From Promethearchaeota archaeon (GTDB lineage Archaea; Asgardarchaeota; Lokiarchaeia; Helarchaeales; RDOG01), in assembly GCA_011365055.1 (NCBI GenBank), contig RDOG01000017.1:1-64000 (forward strand): a stretch of 64,000 bases of DNA, read 5' to 3'. The position numbers and the translations under genes are program-made. How positions within the stretch are numbered: the first letter of the stretch is position 1; the number at the start of each line of letters is the position of its first letter. The notes beneath the pieces are model-generated. The model was not told where the DNA came from. It was given only the letters and a program-made list of their open reading frames with translations, and did no database searches. Below, in pieces: positions 55,944 to 64,000 of the stretch.

Positions 55944-56252
55944 TTAGATGTTAGCAGACCTTCGTGTTTTTTGAGAAGAATTAAATCTAACAATTCCGCA
56001 AAATGTAGATAAACAAAAGGCAAATATGCTAAATCCAATATTGAGAAAAAAATTTAAGCGTAAATCAAAAACCATTTGTTGATAATAACGATTTCCTGAA
56101 ATTCCAGATATTGAAGCAATTTGTAATGCATAATTATAATCGTTATAAATCATAAGAGCTGCCACTAAAAACATCAAACCAGCCAATGCAAAGAATATAG
56201 CGAAATAAAAATAAGTTTTATTATATTTTATTTTTAAATCTAAATCCACCAT
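55944..56252 (-). CDS. Small two-span membrane protein
   Basis: This 102-residue protein has spans at about 14-34 (FYFAIFFALAGLMFLVAALM) and 70-88 (NFFLNIGFSIFAFCLSTFCG) and a basic C-terminal tail. The start has the CGGGGT-type ribosome binding site. It lies 68 bases after the M28 peptidase gene on the same strand, so the two may be co-transcribed. Not recognised. Confidence 0.65.
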   Translation of the reverse strand: MVDLDLKIKYNKTYFYFAIFFALAGLMFLVAALMIYNDYNYALQIASISGISGNRYYQQMVFDLRLNFFLNIGFSIFAFCLSTFCGIVRFNSSQKTRRSANI

Positions 56253-56320
56253 TAAAACCCCGATAAATTAGTTTTTTATAACAAAAGTATTCTTTTTTAG
56301 AAAAGTTGTTTTTTCTATAT

Positions 56321-57613
56321 TTAACTTTTATTTAGTATAAATTCAATCAAATAACCGACTAACAATTTTAAAGAGTCGATTACTAATTTTTGGTTTAAAT
56401 TCTGAATATTATCATTTTTACTATGTATGAAATCGCTTCCATTTATAAGCCAGTTTGTTTTATACTCATTTAACAGCCAATGTGCAAAATCAGAACCTGG
56501 ATAAAGAAAGAATCCATCTTTAATTTTTATATGTAATATATCTGCAATTTTTTTTATATTATTATTAAAATTTGGTTCCATTAAAATTTTCTTCATTGGA
56601 TTAATACCTTTAATATAAGTTATTGGCGATTTTTCTCCAATCATATCTATAGAGATTACTTGTAACTTATTTTTATCATGTTCTTTTTGTGAAAAATAAT
56701 ACCCAGATCCGTACAAACCTAACTCTTCACCGCTAAAAAAGCAGAAAGTGATCTGATAATCTTGAAGAACTTGCACCTGTAAAAATTTTGATAGTTCTAA
56801 TAAAATAGCAACTCCAGTTCCATCATCAATAATTCCATGAGATTCATTCGTTTTAAACATCCTAGCAAGAAAAATCGTGCTGAATGCTACAAGAGATATT
56901 ATTAAAATTATTAATATTAAAAAATACCAAGAAATTATAAAATTTATATGAAATATCAAGTCAGTAATAAAATTAATTAAATAAATTAAACAATATAAAA
57001 TTAGTCCACCTCCACCAATCATGCTAAATATCTTAATTGTTTTCATTGATAATTTTAAAGATATTGAATCATAATGAGCAGTGAACATTAGATGGTTCTT
57101 GGAATTTTTAGAACCAATATTTACTATTATGTTACGGCTTTTTGTCAATTCTTCTTTATTTATTCTATCATTTTCAATCATTTCCTTAATAACAGACATT
57201 TTTTTTCGAGTATTCTTGAAAATAAATTTCATTAATACATCAAATTTTAGGATGACAAATATGATTCCAACGGGTAACAGAAGAATAATTATAGAAATAA
57301 GGATGAAATTATCAAAAATAATAACATTTAAAATGCTTAAAAGACCCCAACAAATCAGTGCAGCTGGAGCGAGTAAATTCATTAATGACTTCGCTTTTTT
57401 AAAATAAAATTCTTGAATTTCTGGTTCATGACCATTGGATTTTAAAGTATCAAAGATATATTTGCTTGCCTTCATTTCACCATCTGAACCCGTCAATCTT
57501 GGATAATCTAGATTTTCAAGGTGTTGAATTGGATTAAGATTTGAGCAGATATTATTAACAGTTTCAGGCAAATCACTAGAAATTTGTTTTTTGTTATCAT
57601 CTTGATTAATCAT
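56321..57613 (-). CDS. Membrane-embedded M28-family metallopeptidase 1
   Basis: About 430 residues. M28 zinc ligands and catalytic residues are all present (counted from an upstream TTG at 57637): H188 in TAHYDS, D272 in DDGTG, E304-E305 in FSGEELG, D331 in SIDMIG and H405 in FIHSKND. Two blocks of membrane spans are inserted, before (about 87-140) and within (about 203-260) the catalytic domain. The ATG at 57613 follows CGGAG and is preferred. Known M28 enzymes are aminopeptidases or carboxypeptidases. It is adjacent to a second M28 gene with the same layout. Confidence 0.88.
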   Translation of the reverse strand: MINQDDNKKQISSDLPETVNNICSNLNPIQHLENLDYPRLTGSDGEMKASKYIFDTLKSNGHEPEIQEFYFKKAKSLMNLLAPAALICWGLLSILNVIIFDNFILISIIILLLPVGIIFVILKFDVLMKFIFKNTRKKMSVIKEMIENDRINKEELTKSRNIIVNIGSKNSKNHLMFTAHYDSISLKLSMKTIKIFSMIGGGGLILYCLIYLINFITDLIFHINFIISWYFLILIILIISLVAFSTIFLARMFKTNESHGIIDDGTGVAILLELSKFLQVQVLQDYQITFCFFSGEELGLYGSGYYFSQKEHDKNKLQVISIDMIGEKSPITYIKGINPMKKILMEPNFNNNIKKIADILHIKIKDGFFLYPGSDFAHWLLNEYKTNWLINGSDFIHSKNDNIQNLNQKLVIDSLKLLVGYLIEFILNKS

Positions 57614-57713
57614 CTTAAATATTCTCCGAGCTGACAATTTAAACTAAACACATATTAAATGTTTGCCAAATTTTCTAATATCAGAAAAAGAAAAAGATTA
57701 TTAAAGATTTGAA

Positions 57714-59000
57714 TTAATATTTCGCCAAATCCTTATCTAACTTGTCCAAAAATACGAGTATCACCTCGATCAAGTATCTCATTGGAGCTGATCGAATATT
57801 CTTAGGATTATCTTCAAGAGAATGATAACAAAGTGGCCAATGATCATCTTTATCAGCTCCAATAAAAGCAATTGCTTCGTATTTTTTTTCACTAAATCGC
57901 ATTGCATCGGTTCCCGCAAAATCTTGCGCAGAGACACCCATTTTACAGAATTTTTCTCCAGAAAGTGCAATCATTACCAAACATGCTTTATAAGCTTCTT
58001 CAAACCGTGTAACGAGTTCCTTACTATGTTCTACAAAATGCATCTGTTCAGCACTAATGAATCCTATAATATCCGCGACCCCAACAGATTCAGGTATTAA
58101 TGCATATGCATTCTTTAATATTTTTAATTCATCACCATATTTTTTAACGAATGCCTTAGAACCACGTTGTCCTGCCTCTTCGGCTCCAAATGCACCACAC
58201 CATAATTCAATATAGTCATATTTTTTGTTATTTTTTAAAATCCAATTTGCTACACCCATGGCTATTGCAGTTCCAGAAAGATTATCATTTGCACCCATAA
58301 CAGGATTCGTAAAAAATTGAGTATTTAATAAAACATATGCCATAAATGGAAATGTACCTAGAAAGATGAGCCAAAAGATATTGAAATAAATTGGAAAAGG
58401 ACCAATCGAGACCCAACTAAATAAGCCAAGCATGAAAGGGTTAAAAGGAGCAAATAGGGTGATTATAGAAATGATCATAAACACGACCCAAATGCCGATG
58501 GTACCAAAAACATATTTCAAAATAGATCTACGTGTTTTTTGGAATAATGGAAAAACATTTGCACTGTCAACATGCCCACCAATAATGACTAGTTTTCGAG
58601 TTTCTTTATTGGAGTTGATTTTTCCAAATACATTTTGAGATCGTTCCTTTTTAAATAAAGGATCAATGAATTCTTTCATCATCGGAAATTCAATAAAAAA
58701 TACTAGTAATGAAAATATTGTTAATATAGGAACGATAATTGGTAAAATGGGATAAAGTCCGAGACACATTATTAAACATATAAAGGGAATTTTTACAAAT
58801 CCTTGAGGATATGCTCCCGGATGACAATAAAAATCATCATAAAATACTTCATCACAACCGATTCTTGATAGCTGATCTCCAATATCCTTTATAGCATTTA
58901 ATTCGGCTTGAGAACAAGGTGGTCGAGGTCCATATTTATCACATATATCTTTAATGAAATTATAAACGTAATCTTGATCCTCTATTTTAGTTTTCATCAT
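57714..59000 (-). CDS. Membrane-embedded M28-family metallopeptidase 2
   Basis: This 428-residue protein has H143/D145 in GGHVDS, D239 in NDNLSG, E274-E275 in FGAEEAG, E304 (glutamate in place of the usual aspartate, as in some M28 members) in IPESVG, and H393 in YHSLED. Membrane spans occur at about 71-108 and 160-226, the latter inserted in the catalytic domain as in its neighbour. The ATG directly follows the stop of the Toprim gene, so translation is probably coupled. The two peptidases are likely paralogues. Confidence 0.88.
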   Translation of the reverse strand: MMKTKIEDQDYVYNFIKDICDKYGPRPPCSQAELNAIKDIGDQLSRIGCDEVFYDDFYCHPGAYPQGFVKIPFICLIMCLGLYPILPIIVPILTIFSLLVFFIEFPMMKEFIDPLFKKERSQNVFGKINSNKETRKLVIIGGHVDSANVFPLFQKTRRSILKYVFGTIGIWVVFMIISIITLFAPFNPFMLGLFSWVSIGPFPIYFNIFWLIFLGTFPFMAYVLLNTQFFTNPVMGANDNLSGTAIAMGVANWILKNNKKYDYIELWCGAFGAEEAGQRGSKAFVKKYGDELKILKNAYALIPESVGVADIIGFISAEQMHFVEHSKELVTRFEEAYKACLVMIALSGEKFCKMGVSAQDFAGTDAMRFSEKKYEAIAFIGADKDDHWPLCYHSLEDNPKNIRSAPMRYLIEVILVFLDKLDKDLAKY

Positions 59001-59414
59001 TTATCCTTCCAATTTTAATTTTAGATACAAAGATATGACAGATTCTATATCTTTACAAAATTTCTTGAAATATAATTTTAATTTGTTTCGATAATCTAGG
59101 TTAATTTCAACATTTTTTACCCGTAATAATTCATTAAGTCTTTTTGCCATAGTTTCTCCTTTTCTATCAAAATCAGTTAGAATTATAAAACCATTTACTT
59201 CAGGAAGAATTTCAATAAAATTAACCAAGCTTTTTTGTCCTATCTCAACAATATTTCTATTAATTCCAATCATTTGTAGCTTTTTCTTATCTTTTTTCCC
59301 TTCAATGACCAGAATATAATGATTATTTAATTTAGTTTTTATTTCTTCAAAAATTTTAACAATTTCTTCCCTATTTTGCTCAAGAATACGGGGAATTTTC
59401 ATTTGATTCATCAA
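59001..59414 (-). CDS. Small Toprim-domain protein
   Basis: This 137-residue protein has a Toprim core: YILVIEGKKDKKKLQMIG carries the conserved glutamate and IILTDFDRKGETMAKRL the DxD pair. Similar small archaeal Toprim proteins are related to RNase M5 and primase-like nucleases. The C-terminal helix region is basic. It is immediately upstream of M28 peptidase 2 with no gap between stop and start. Confidence 0.85.
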   Translation of the reverse strand: MMNQMKIPRILEQNREEIVKIFEEIKTKLNNHYILVIEGKKDKKKLQMIGINRNIVEIGQKSLVNFIEILPEVNGFIILTDFDRKGETMAKRLNELLRVKNVEINLDYRNKLKLYFKKFCKDIESVISLYLKLKLEG

Positions 59415-59559
59415 AAGATTGTTATTTTATGACTTTATAAATAATCATTTTTTAAGCTAATAAAATATAATTTATGGAAATAATAATGAAATCATATTAT
59501 TCAAGATTTTTTATAGATGTGTAAATTAACATTAGATTTTATTGGGGTTTGTTAATAAA

Positions 59560-59943
59560 TTGATTGTAATTGAGGAAAGATTTAGTTCATTAGCAAATAA
59601 AATTGGTCAAGTTTCTAACATGATAAAAGATTTTATTAAAGATAATCCTCCTGAATTTCTCAACATGAGCTTTAAAGTTAATTTAATAATTGATAATAAA
59701 GATTATTGTTTCATAATTAGTCAAGAAAATAGTAGTTTTGAAAAAGGTCATAATAAATTTACAGAATTTAAGGTAATTGCATCATCAAAATTTTGGTTAG
59801 ATGTTTTTGATGGTAATTACACGTTCTTTGGGGGCTATGCTGAAGGATTGGTAGAAATTCCAAACTTTAAACCGCATAGATATAAAGTTTTTTTAATTTC
59901 TGGATTAATTTCAATGTTATTAAATATGAATATGAATTTTTAG
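59560..59943 (+). CDS. SCP2-like sterol-carrier-fold protein
   Basis: About 127 residues. A strand-rich core (MSFKVNLIIDNKDYCFIISQ, FTEFKVIASSKFWLDVFDGN) followed by a helix and hydrophobic C-terminus fits the SCP2 lipid-binding fold. The TTG at 59560 is chosen because GGGGTTTG precedes it; a TTG at 59542 would bury that site. It is ten bases upstream of the MmgE/PrpD gene and co-transcribed with it, suggesting a role in acyl or lipid handling. Confidence 0.65.
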   Translation: MIVIEERFSSLANKIGQVSNMIKDFIKDNPPEFLNMSFKVNLIIDNKDYCFIISQENSSFEKGHNKFTEFKVIASSKFWLDVFDGNYTFFGGYAEGLVEIPNFKPHRYKVFLISGLISMLLNMNMNF

Positions 59944-59953
59944 GGTATATAGA

Positions 59954-61492
59954 ATGGTAAAATCAAAATTTAAAGGAAAAAAAATAAATAAATCCAATAT
60001 TTCTAAACCCAAACAAAAAAATATTGAGATTCATAAGACAAAAAGTCAAAACATGGCTGATTGGATAATTAATTTGAAATATGATGAAATTCCTAAAAAA
60101 ATAATCCAATTAGCGAAACAACAGTTATTTGGCATGTTAGGAGCTTGTTATGCAGGTTCAACAACAATAGGAGGAAGAATTCTAAAAAAAGCTATCATGG
60201 AACAACATAATATCAAAGAAGCATCAATTTTGCCAACTGGAGAAAAAATAACTGCTTTAAATGCTTTTTATTTAAATGCGGCTTTTGCAATGGCTTTGGA
60301 TTATGATGATTATTTGGGAACAGTCCATACTGGAACTAGTTCATATGCTATTAGTTTAGCATATGGAGAGAAACATGATATTTCTGGAAAAGAATTTTTA
60401 ATTAATTTAATTATTGGTAATGAAATTGGTGGACGAGTCGGTCTTGCAATATATCCTCCTGGAGAAGGGCAGATGCAAAGTTTCATACATTGTTGTCAAG
60501 GTGTTGCTAATGTTGGAAGAATTATAGGTTTAACAAGTGAACAGATGGCTAATGCATTTGGAATCGCAATGTATCAAGCTCCTCTGCCGGTACCAAGAGG
60601 ATTTTTTGGACCTCATTCAAAACTGTTAACCTCTTCTATTCCCGGTAAATTAGGAATAGAGGCAGCTCTTTTTGCAAAGCATGGATTTACAGGAGCTTTA
60701 GATATTTTTGAAAACCCACAAGGATTTTGTGCATACAATTCAGAAGCCAATTTCATCAAGGTATTAGACAATGATTTAGGAAAAGCTTGGTTAACAGAAA
60801 CGTTAAGTTTTAAAATATATCCAGGATGTGCTTATGTTGATGCAATTGGAGACGCAATATTAAACGTCTTAGCAAGAGTAAGGGAAAAAACAGGGAAAGA
60901 ATTAGATTATCAGGAGATAAATAGTATTCAAATTCATAATTCCTTATTATCTTCAATGATGGATGATATGTCAAAACCTTTTAATAGCATTGATGAACTC
61001 AAAAGAACGAAGTCAGCAGTAGCAGTTAATTTTTATCAACCAATAAATGTAGCACTCATATTAATAGAAAAACAATTTACTAAAGATAATTTAGAAATTA
61101 ATAAAATCACTGATCCCGATGTTCATAAACTTGCAGAAAAAGTTATAGTTAAAACAGATATTGGTATGAGCGCAAAGAGTGCTGAAATTGTTCCATTTAC
61201 TGACATTGAACGAAAAAATTTTAAATTAAGTGATTGGGACTTATCTAATTGGAAGATGTATTGTGGTTGTAAGCTAAAAATTACTATGAAGGATGGAACA
61301 AAATGGACATCTAAAGTAAATATACCTATTGGAGCAGCGGGAGGAGAACAAGTTCCAATGGAGAAAAAGTTTGAGCAAGAAGCAAGATTTATTGGAATTA
61401 AAAAAGAACAGATCAAAGAAGCTATTGAAAAAATAAATAATTTAGAAAAGATAAATATTAATGATTTAATACCTTTTATAATCAATTTTTAA
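59954..61492 (+). CDS. MmgE/PrpD-family protein (2-methylcitrate dehydratase-like)
   Basis: This 512-residue protein has the PrpD family core: GGRILKKAIMEQH-type start, ALDYDDYLGTVHTGTSSYAI, IGNEIGGRVGLAIYPPGEGQ, GIAMYQAP, and FKIYPGCAYVDAIGDAIL. 2-Methylcitrate dehydratase, aconitate decarboxylase and iminodisuccinate epimerase share this fold, so the substrate is not fixed. The first 30 residues are a very basic extension (VKSKFKGKKINKSNISKPKQ) absent from typical members. It follows the SCP2-like gene. The mutase genes in this window would suit a propionate route, but no methylcitrate synthase is seen. Confidence 0.85.
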   Translation: MVKSKFKGKKINKSNISKPKQKNIEIHKTKSQNMADWIINLKYDEIPKKIIQLAKQQLFGMLGACYAGSTTIGGRILKKAIMEQHNIKEASILPTGEKITALNAFYLNAAFAMALDYDDYLGTVHTGTSSYAISLAYGEKHDISGKEFLINLIIGNEIGGRVGLAIYPPGEGQMQSFIHCCQGVANVGRIIGLTSEQMANAFGIAMYQAPLPVPRGFFGPHSKLLTSSIPGKLGIEAALFAKHGFTGALDIFENPQGFCAYNSEANFIKVLDNDLGKAWLTETLSFKIYPGCAYVDAIGDAILNVLARVREKTGKELDYQEINSIQIHNSLLSSMMDDMSKPFNSIDELKRTKSAVAVNFYQPINVALILIEKQFTKDNLEINKITDPDVHKLAEKVIVKTDIGMSAKSAEIVPFTDIERKNFKLSDWDLSNWKMYCGCKLKITMKDGTKWTSKVNIPIGAAGGEQVPMEKKFEQEARFIGIKKEQIKEAIEKINNLEKININDLIPFIINF

Positions 61493-61516
61493 AAAGAAAA
61501 AAGAAAAAAAAATAAA

Positions 61517-63292
61517 TTAAAATTCTACTTCAGGATCCTCTTCTTCATAATCTCCTGTGCCTTTTATCGTATATGTGAGAGTAACTTCCGCTCCGGCTCC
61601 TACATTAGTCAAATTCCAAGTAATTTTTGTACCTTCATCAATGTCAGTACTTTCAGGTTTTATTTCTTCTGGAGACCAATTGACTAAAACGAAGTTTTGT
61701 GGAATTTTTTCTGCTATTTTACATTTTTGTACTGGTACTTCTCCTTTATTTTGGAAAACAACGTTAATTACAAATTCTCCTTCTTCCCCACCTGGTCTTA
61801 CTTGTTTAAATGCTCGATATCTTCGTCTAACTTGTTTTGCAATGAATTTAAGGTCGGGAATTGTACTTTTAACGGGCGGACCAGGGGGTTTGACGTTAAA
61901 GTTTGCTTCCAATGGACACGGATAATTGTTTGGGCTTGGGTCCCAAGCAATTAAAGGATATCTTACAATAAAATCATCATTAGGAGCTAATACACTCGTA
62001 TTTTTAGTAATATCGGGAATTTCTATGGTTAATTGATGTTGCATTTTTGGATCATCATTGTTAGGTTCCAATTCTAAAAGAACGCCTTGAGAAACCTTGC
62101 TTGATCTAATGAATACATCGATTTGATCTAGAGAGGGAGGTTTAAAACCATTTGGAATTGTATCAATGATATTAATTGCTGAAAGAGGAGATGATCCAGA
62201 ATTCTTTATCAAAATTTCGACATTTATATCAGTCTTTGCATGGGCATTGATCTCTTGAGGAGTTACTATTTTTCTTGCATCAATTGCAGAAACAGGAATG
62301 ATATCAGCTGTTTTAGAAATGTGACCAATCACTCTTTTTACGATTTGAGTATCTACCTTAAATTTATTTGTTTTCGTGAATTTTGGAGGACTTGAAGATT
62401 TAACGAGAAAATCTTTCGACCAATTATGTTTGGGGGGCAGTACCACAGAAGGATTTTCTTCAAGAATAGTTTCTAATGTAGTTTCCTTTTTATGTTGTAC
62501 CATCACTTGATTAAGTGTCACTTCAAAATCGCTTGTATTTTCAAATTCGACAGTGCATTCCCATTCACCTTGTTTATCCATGGATTCGGATTTTTCTAGT
62601 GCAAATATGCTCTCTGCTACAGATTGGAGAGATGGCACGAGTTTTGATCTTTGAACATTTTCGATTTGATAATCAACGTCGATTGCACCTGCTGAACTGG
62701 GTTCTGTAGTTAAGGGATTTGCACCCGCTCTAAAGCTGAGAATTTGTTCTCCACCTGGAGCGATTGAAACATCAGTCCAATGAACGGTTCGGCTACTTTC
62801 ATCATAATTTGCGTTTCCGGAACTCGTGGATTCAATAACTGGACTATCATATACTTCAGGTATTATTTTCTTGAGATTAACTTTAGAAGTCGGTTCTTTA
62901 GAATTATTTTTTAATTTTAATACAAATTTCGTTGGACTTCTTTTATTTAAAACAAAATTCCAATTAGTTTCATCCCCTTTTTCAAAATAAGTGTCAATAA
63001 TTTCTGTTAATTCAATCAGGGGTTTATATGAAACATCTTGCTCCTGAATTTTGTAAGAAATTATATTTTTACCTTCAGGTTTTATTTCCCCGATTTTTTC
63101 CTCAACATCCGCAATATTAGTGGTTTCAATCCCTTTAATAACACGAACAGCGTTCCAAATTCTGTTAGTTTTTGACGGATTTATCACAGAAAAATTCCCA
63201 GTAATGTCAATATTTTCTTGTATGCCTTTTCCTGAGAGTTTCGTTTCTTCTTTTTCGACAATTTCCAATATTACTTTATTTACTTCAGACAT
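61517..63292 (-). CDS. Cytosolic protein with repeated beta-sandwich (DUF11/CARDB-like) domains
   Basis: About 591 residues are built of repeated Ig-like units, each with patterns like VEFENTSDFEVTLNQVMV, INVEILIKNSGSSPLSAINI, INVVFQNKGEVPVQKCKIAE and closings such as VLAPNDDFIVRYPLIAWDP. These resemble DUF11/CARDB adhesion-type repeats usually found on exported proteins, yet there is no signal peptide and no membrane anchor. The ATG at 63292 follows GGTGA at five bases. It ends with an acidic tail (GDYEEEDPEVEF). A scaffold inside the cell is possible; no function is claimed. Confidence 0.75.
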   Translation of the reverse strand: MSEVNKVILEIVEKEETKLSGKGIQENIDITGNFSVINPSKTNRIWNAVRVIKGIETTNIADVEEKIGEIKPEGKNIISYKIQEQDVSYKPLIELTEIIDTYFEKGDETNWNFVLNKRSPTKFVLKLKNNSKEPTSKVNLKKIIPEVYDSPVIESTSSGNANYDESSRTVHWTDVSIAPGGEQILSFRAGANPLTTEPSSAGAIDVDYQIENVQRSKLVPSLQSVAESIFALEKSESMDKQGEWECTVEFENTSDFEVTLNQVMVQHKKETTLETILEENPSVVLPPKHNWSKDFLVKSSSPPKFTKTNKFKVDTQIVKRVIGHISKTADIIPVSAIDARKIVTPQEINAHAKTDINVEILIKNSGSSPLSAINIIDTIPNGFKPPSLDQIDVFIRSSKVSQGVLLELEPNNDDPKMQHQLTIEIPDITKNTSVLAPNDDFIVRYPLIAWDPSPNNYPCPLEANFNVKPPGPPVKSTIPDLKFIAKQVRRRYRAFKQVRPGGEEGEFVINVVFQNKGEVPVQKCKIAEKIPQNFVLVNWSPEEIKPESTDIDEGTKITWNLTNVGAGAEVTLTYTIKGTGDYEEEDPEVEF

Positions 63293-63567
63293 AAAATTCA
63301 CCGGAATTGATCATTTTGATTTATTTTCAAGTGAAATGCAAAAATATAGCGTTTTAGGTGCTTTTTTTTGCTATTGTTTAACTTGATGTACATGAATATT
63401 TACAGTTGTGTATCTTTATAATATTGCAATTAATTTAAATGATCCGAAAAAAGAATAGCCAGAATTACTAGTATTTTTAAAGAACTCATATTAATAAGAC
63501 AAAGATATAAATCTGAAGAATTAAGAAAAAAAAAATATTTTAAGATTATTAGATATGGTGATTAAAA

Positions 63568-64000
63568 ATTTCAGACACTATTATTTTAATTAATGAGAAT
63601 TCAGAGTTTAATGTAACCAATCTAGCTTCTAAGTTGAAATCTGAGATAGTAGAATATTTTGGATCTGAATTTAAAACTAAAGATCCAGTAGTTTATATAG
63701 AAAAAGATGAAACTGAAAGATTAAAAGGTAAAAATATACTATATGTTCAAAGTCTTTATCCAGATACGGGCAGTAGAATTAATGATTTTAATTTTACATT
63801 AGATTTATTATTTGAAGTTGATAAAAAAGGTAATAAAAAGATAGATTTCAATAAATTGATAATTTATTTTCCCGTTTCTACTTTTTTAAGATCTGATGCT
63901 CGATATTTTGATGCACAACCAAATAAATTATATGCGAATGCTATAACGGTGTTTGGTAAATATTTAAAGCCATATATTGAGAAATTCCCAAATAAAATAA
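63568..64000 (+). CDS. Divergent PRPP synthetase-like protein, N-terminal part (cut by window edge)
   Basis: The frame runs off the right edge. It resembles ribose-phosphate pyrophosphokinase: strand DTIILINENSEF, helix LASKLKSEIVEYF, NILYVQSLYPDTGSRINDF at the family's phosphate-handling loop, and KLIIYFPVSTFLRSDARYF where the family has PYFGYARQDR. No standard start codon exists in frame. An ATT at 63568 lies after GGTGA. Alternatively, one surplus A in the run 63563-63567 may be an error, which would let the ATG at 63555 read MVIKISDTIIL. The signature differs enough that activity is uncertain. Confidence 0.6.
   Translation, partial: MSDTIILINENSEFNVTNLASKLKSEIVEYFGSEFKTKDPVVYIEKDETERLKGKNILYVQSLYPDTGSRINDFNFTLDLLFEVDKKGNKKIDFNKLIIYFPVSTFLRSDARYFDAQPNKLYANAITVFGKYLKPYIEKFPNKI

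Noticed and set aside
61557..61925. 122-codon frame on the plus strand
   Set aside because: It lies opposite the beta-sandwich-repeat gene, has antisense composition and no ribosome binding site.

Overview
The window is AT-rich archaeal DNA that most likely comes from an Asgard archaeon of Lokiarchaeia type; this is inferred from gene content, since no rRNA or tRNA gene is present to place it. Archaeal markers are proteasome alpha and beta, CDC48/VAT, TFB, D-aminoacyl-tRNA deacylase of the DTD2 type, Trm1, 4-hydroxybutyryl-CoA dehydratase, archaeal-type AMP phosphorylase and PAC2. Asgard-like eukaryotic-signature content is a Rab-like GTPase with an N-terminal longin-like domain, two Arf/Rag-like GTPases, at least three longin-like proteins, an L13e-like ribosomal domain, an Rpc34/TFE-beta-like factor, a ZPR1-like zinc-finger protein, a JAMM protease and an alpha-SNAP-like TPR protein. 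Genes are densely packed, mostly in short operons. Ribosome binding sites of the form GGTGA, GGAG or GGGGT are common, with many TTG and GTG starts.

Layout. 0-5.3 kb: a truncated secreted protein, a long coiled-coil protein, an L13e/helix-hairpin-helix fusion, a PAC2-family protein and small unknowns. 5.4-10.8 kb: an alpha/beta hydrolase, CDC48 behind two winged-helix genes, and a possible longin-like protein. 10.8-14 kb: a long non-coding stretch with inverted repeats, then a lone 797-residue protein with a decayed HAD-like core and a methyltransferase domain. 14-17 kb: 4-hydroxybutyryl-CoA dehydratase and the psmB-psmA pair. 17.7-23.1 kb: DTD2, a membrane operon with a CruF-like protein facing a CrtI-like flavoenzyme, and a DUF2085 protein. 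23-31.6 kb: TFB, the TPR protein, UvrB, an MBL-fold enzyme, a JAMM protein and a DUF362 protein. 31.7-43.4 kb: a winged-helix/membrane pair, HAD, TFE-beta-like factor, RlmE-like methyltransferase, EngB-like GTPase, AMP phosphorylase, Trm1, and both methylmalonyl-CoA mutase subunits arranged divergently.

43.5-51 kb is the most distinctive region. It holds three paralogous longin-like proteins, two Arf/Rag-like GTPases, the longin-Rab fusion, an ArsR regulator, a multi-pass membrane protein, a ZPR1-like protein and the cobalamin adenosyltransferase. 51-64 kb holds a DMT transporter, an FMN enzyme, an HTH_10 regulator, several small membrane proteins, a 700-base non-coding stretch with a GC-rich hairpin, two adjacent membrane-embedded M28 peptidases, a Toprim protein, an SCP2-like protein, an MmgE/PrpD enzyme, a cytosolic beta-sandwich-repeat protein and the start of a divergent PRPP synthetase.

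Functional themes are: proteolysis (PAC2, CDC48 with a C-terminal HbYX-type tail, 20S proteasome, JAMM protein, M28 peptidases); GTPase/longin signalling or membrane biology; acyl-CoA metabolism (4-hydroxybutyryl-CoA dehydratase, B12-dependent mutase with its cofactor enzyme, PrpD family); and basal transcription (TFB, TFE-beta). No CRISPR array, insertion sequence or prophage was seen.
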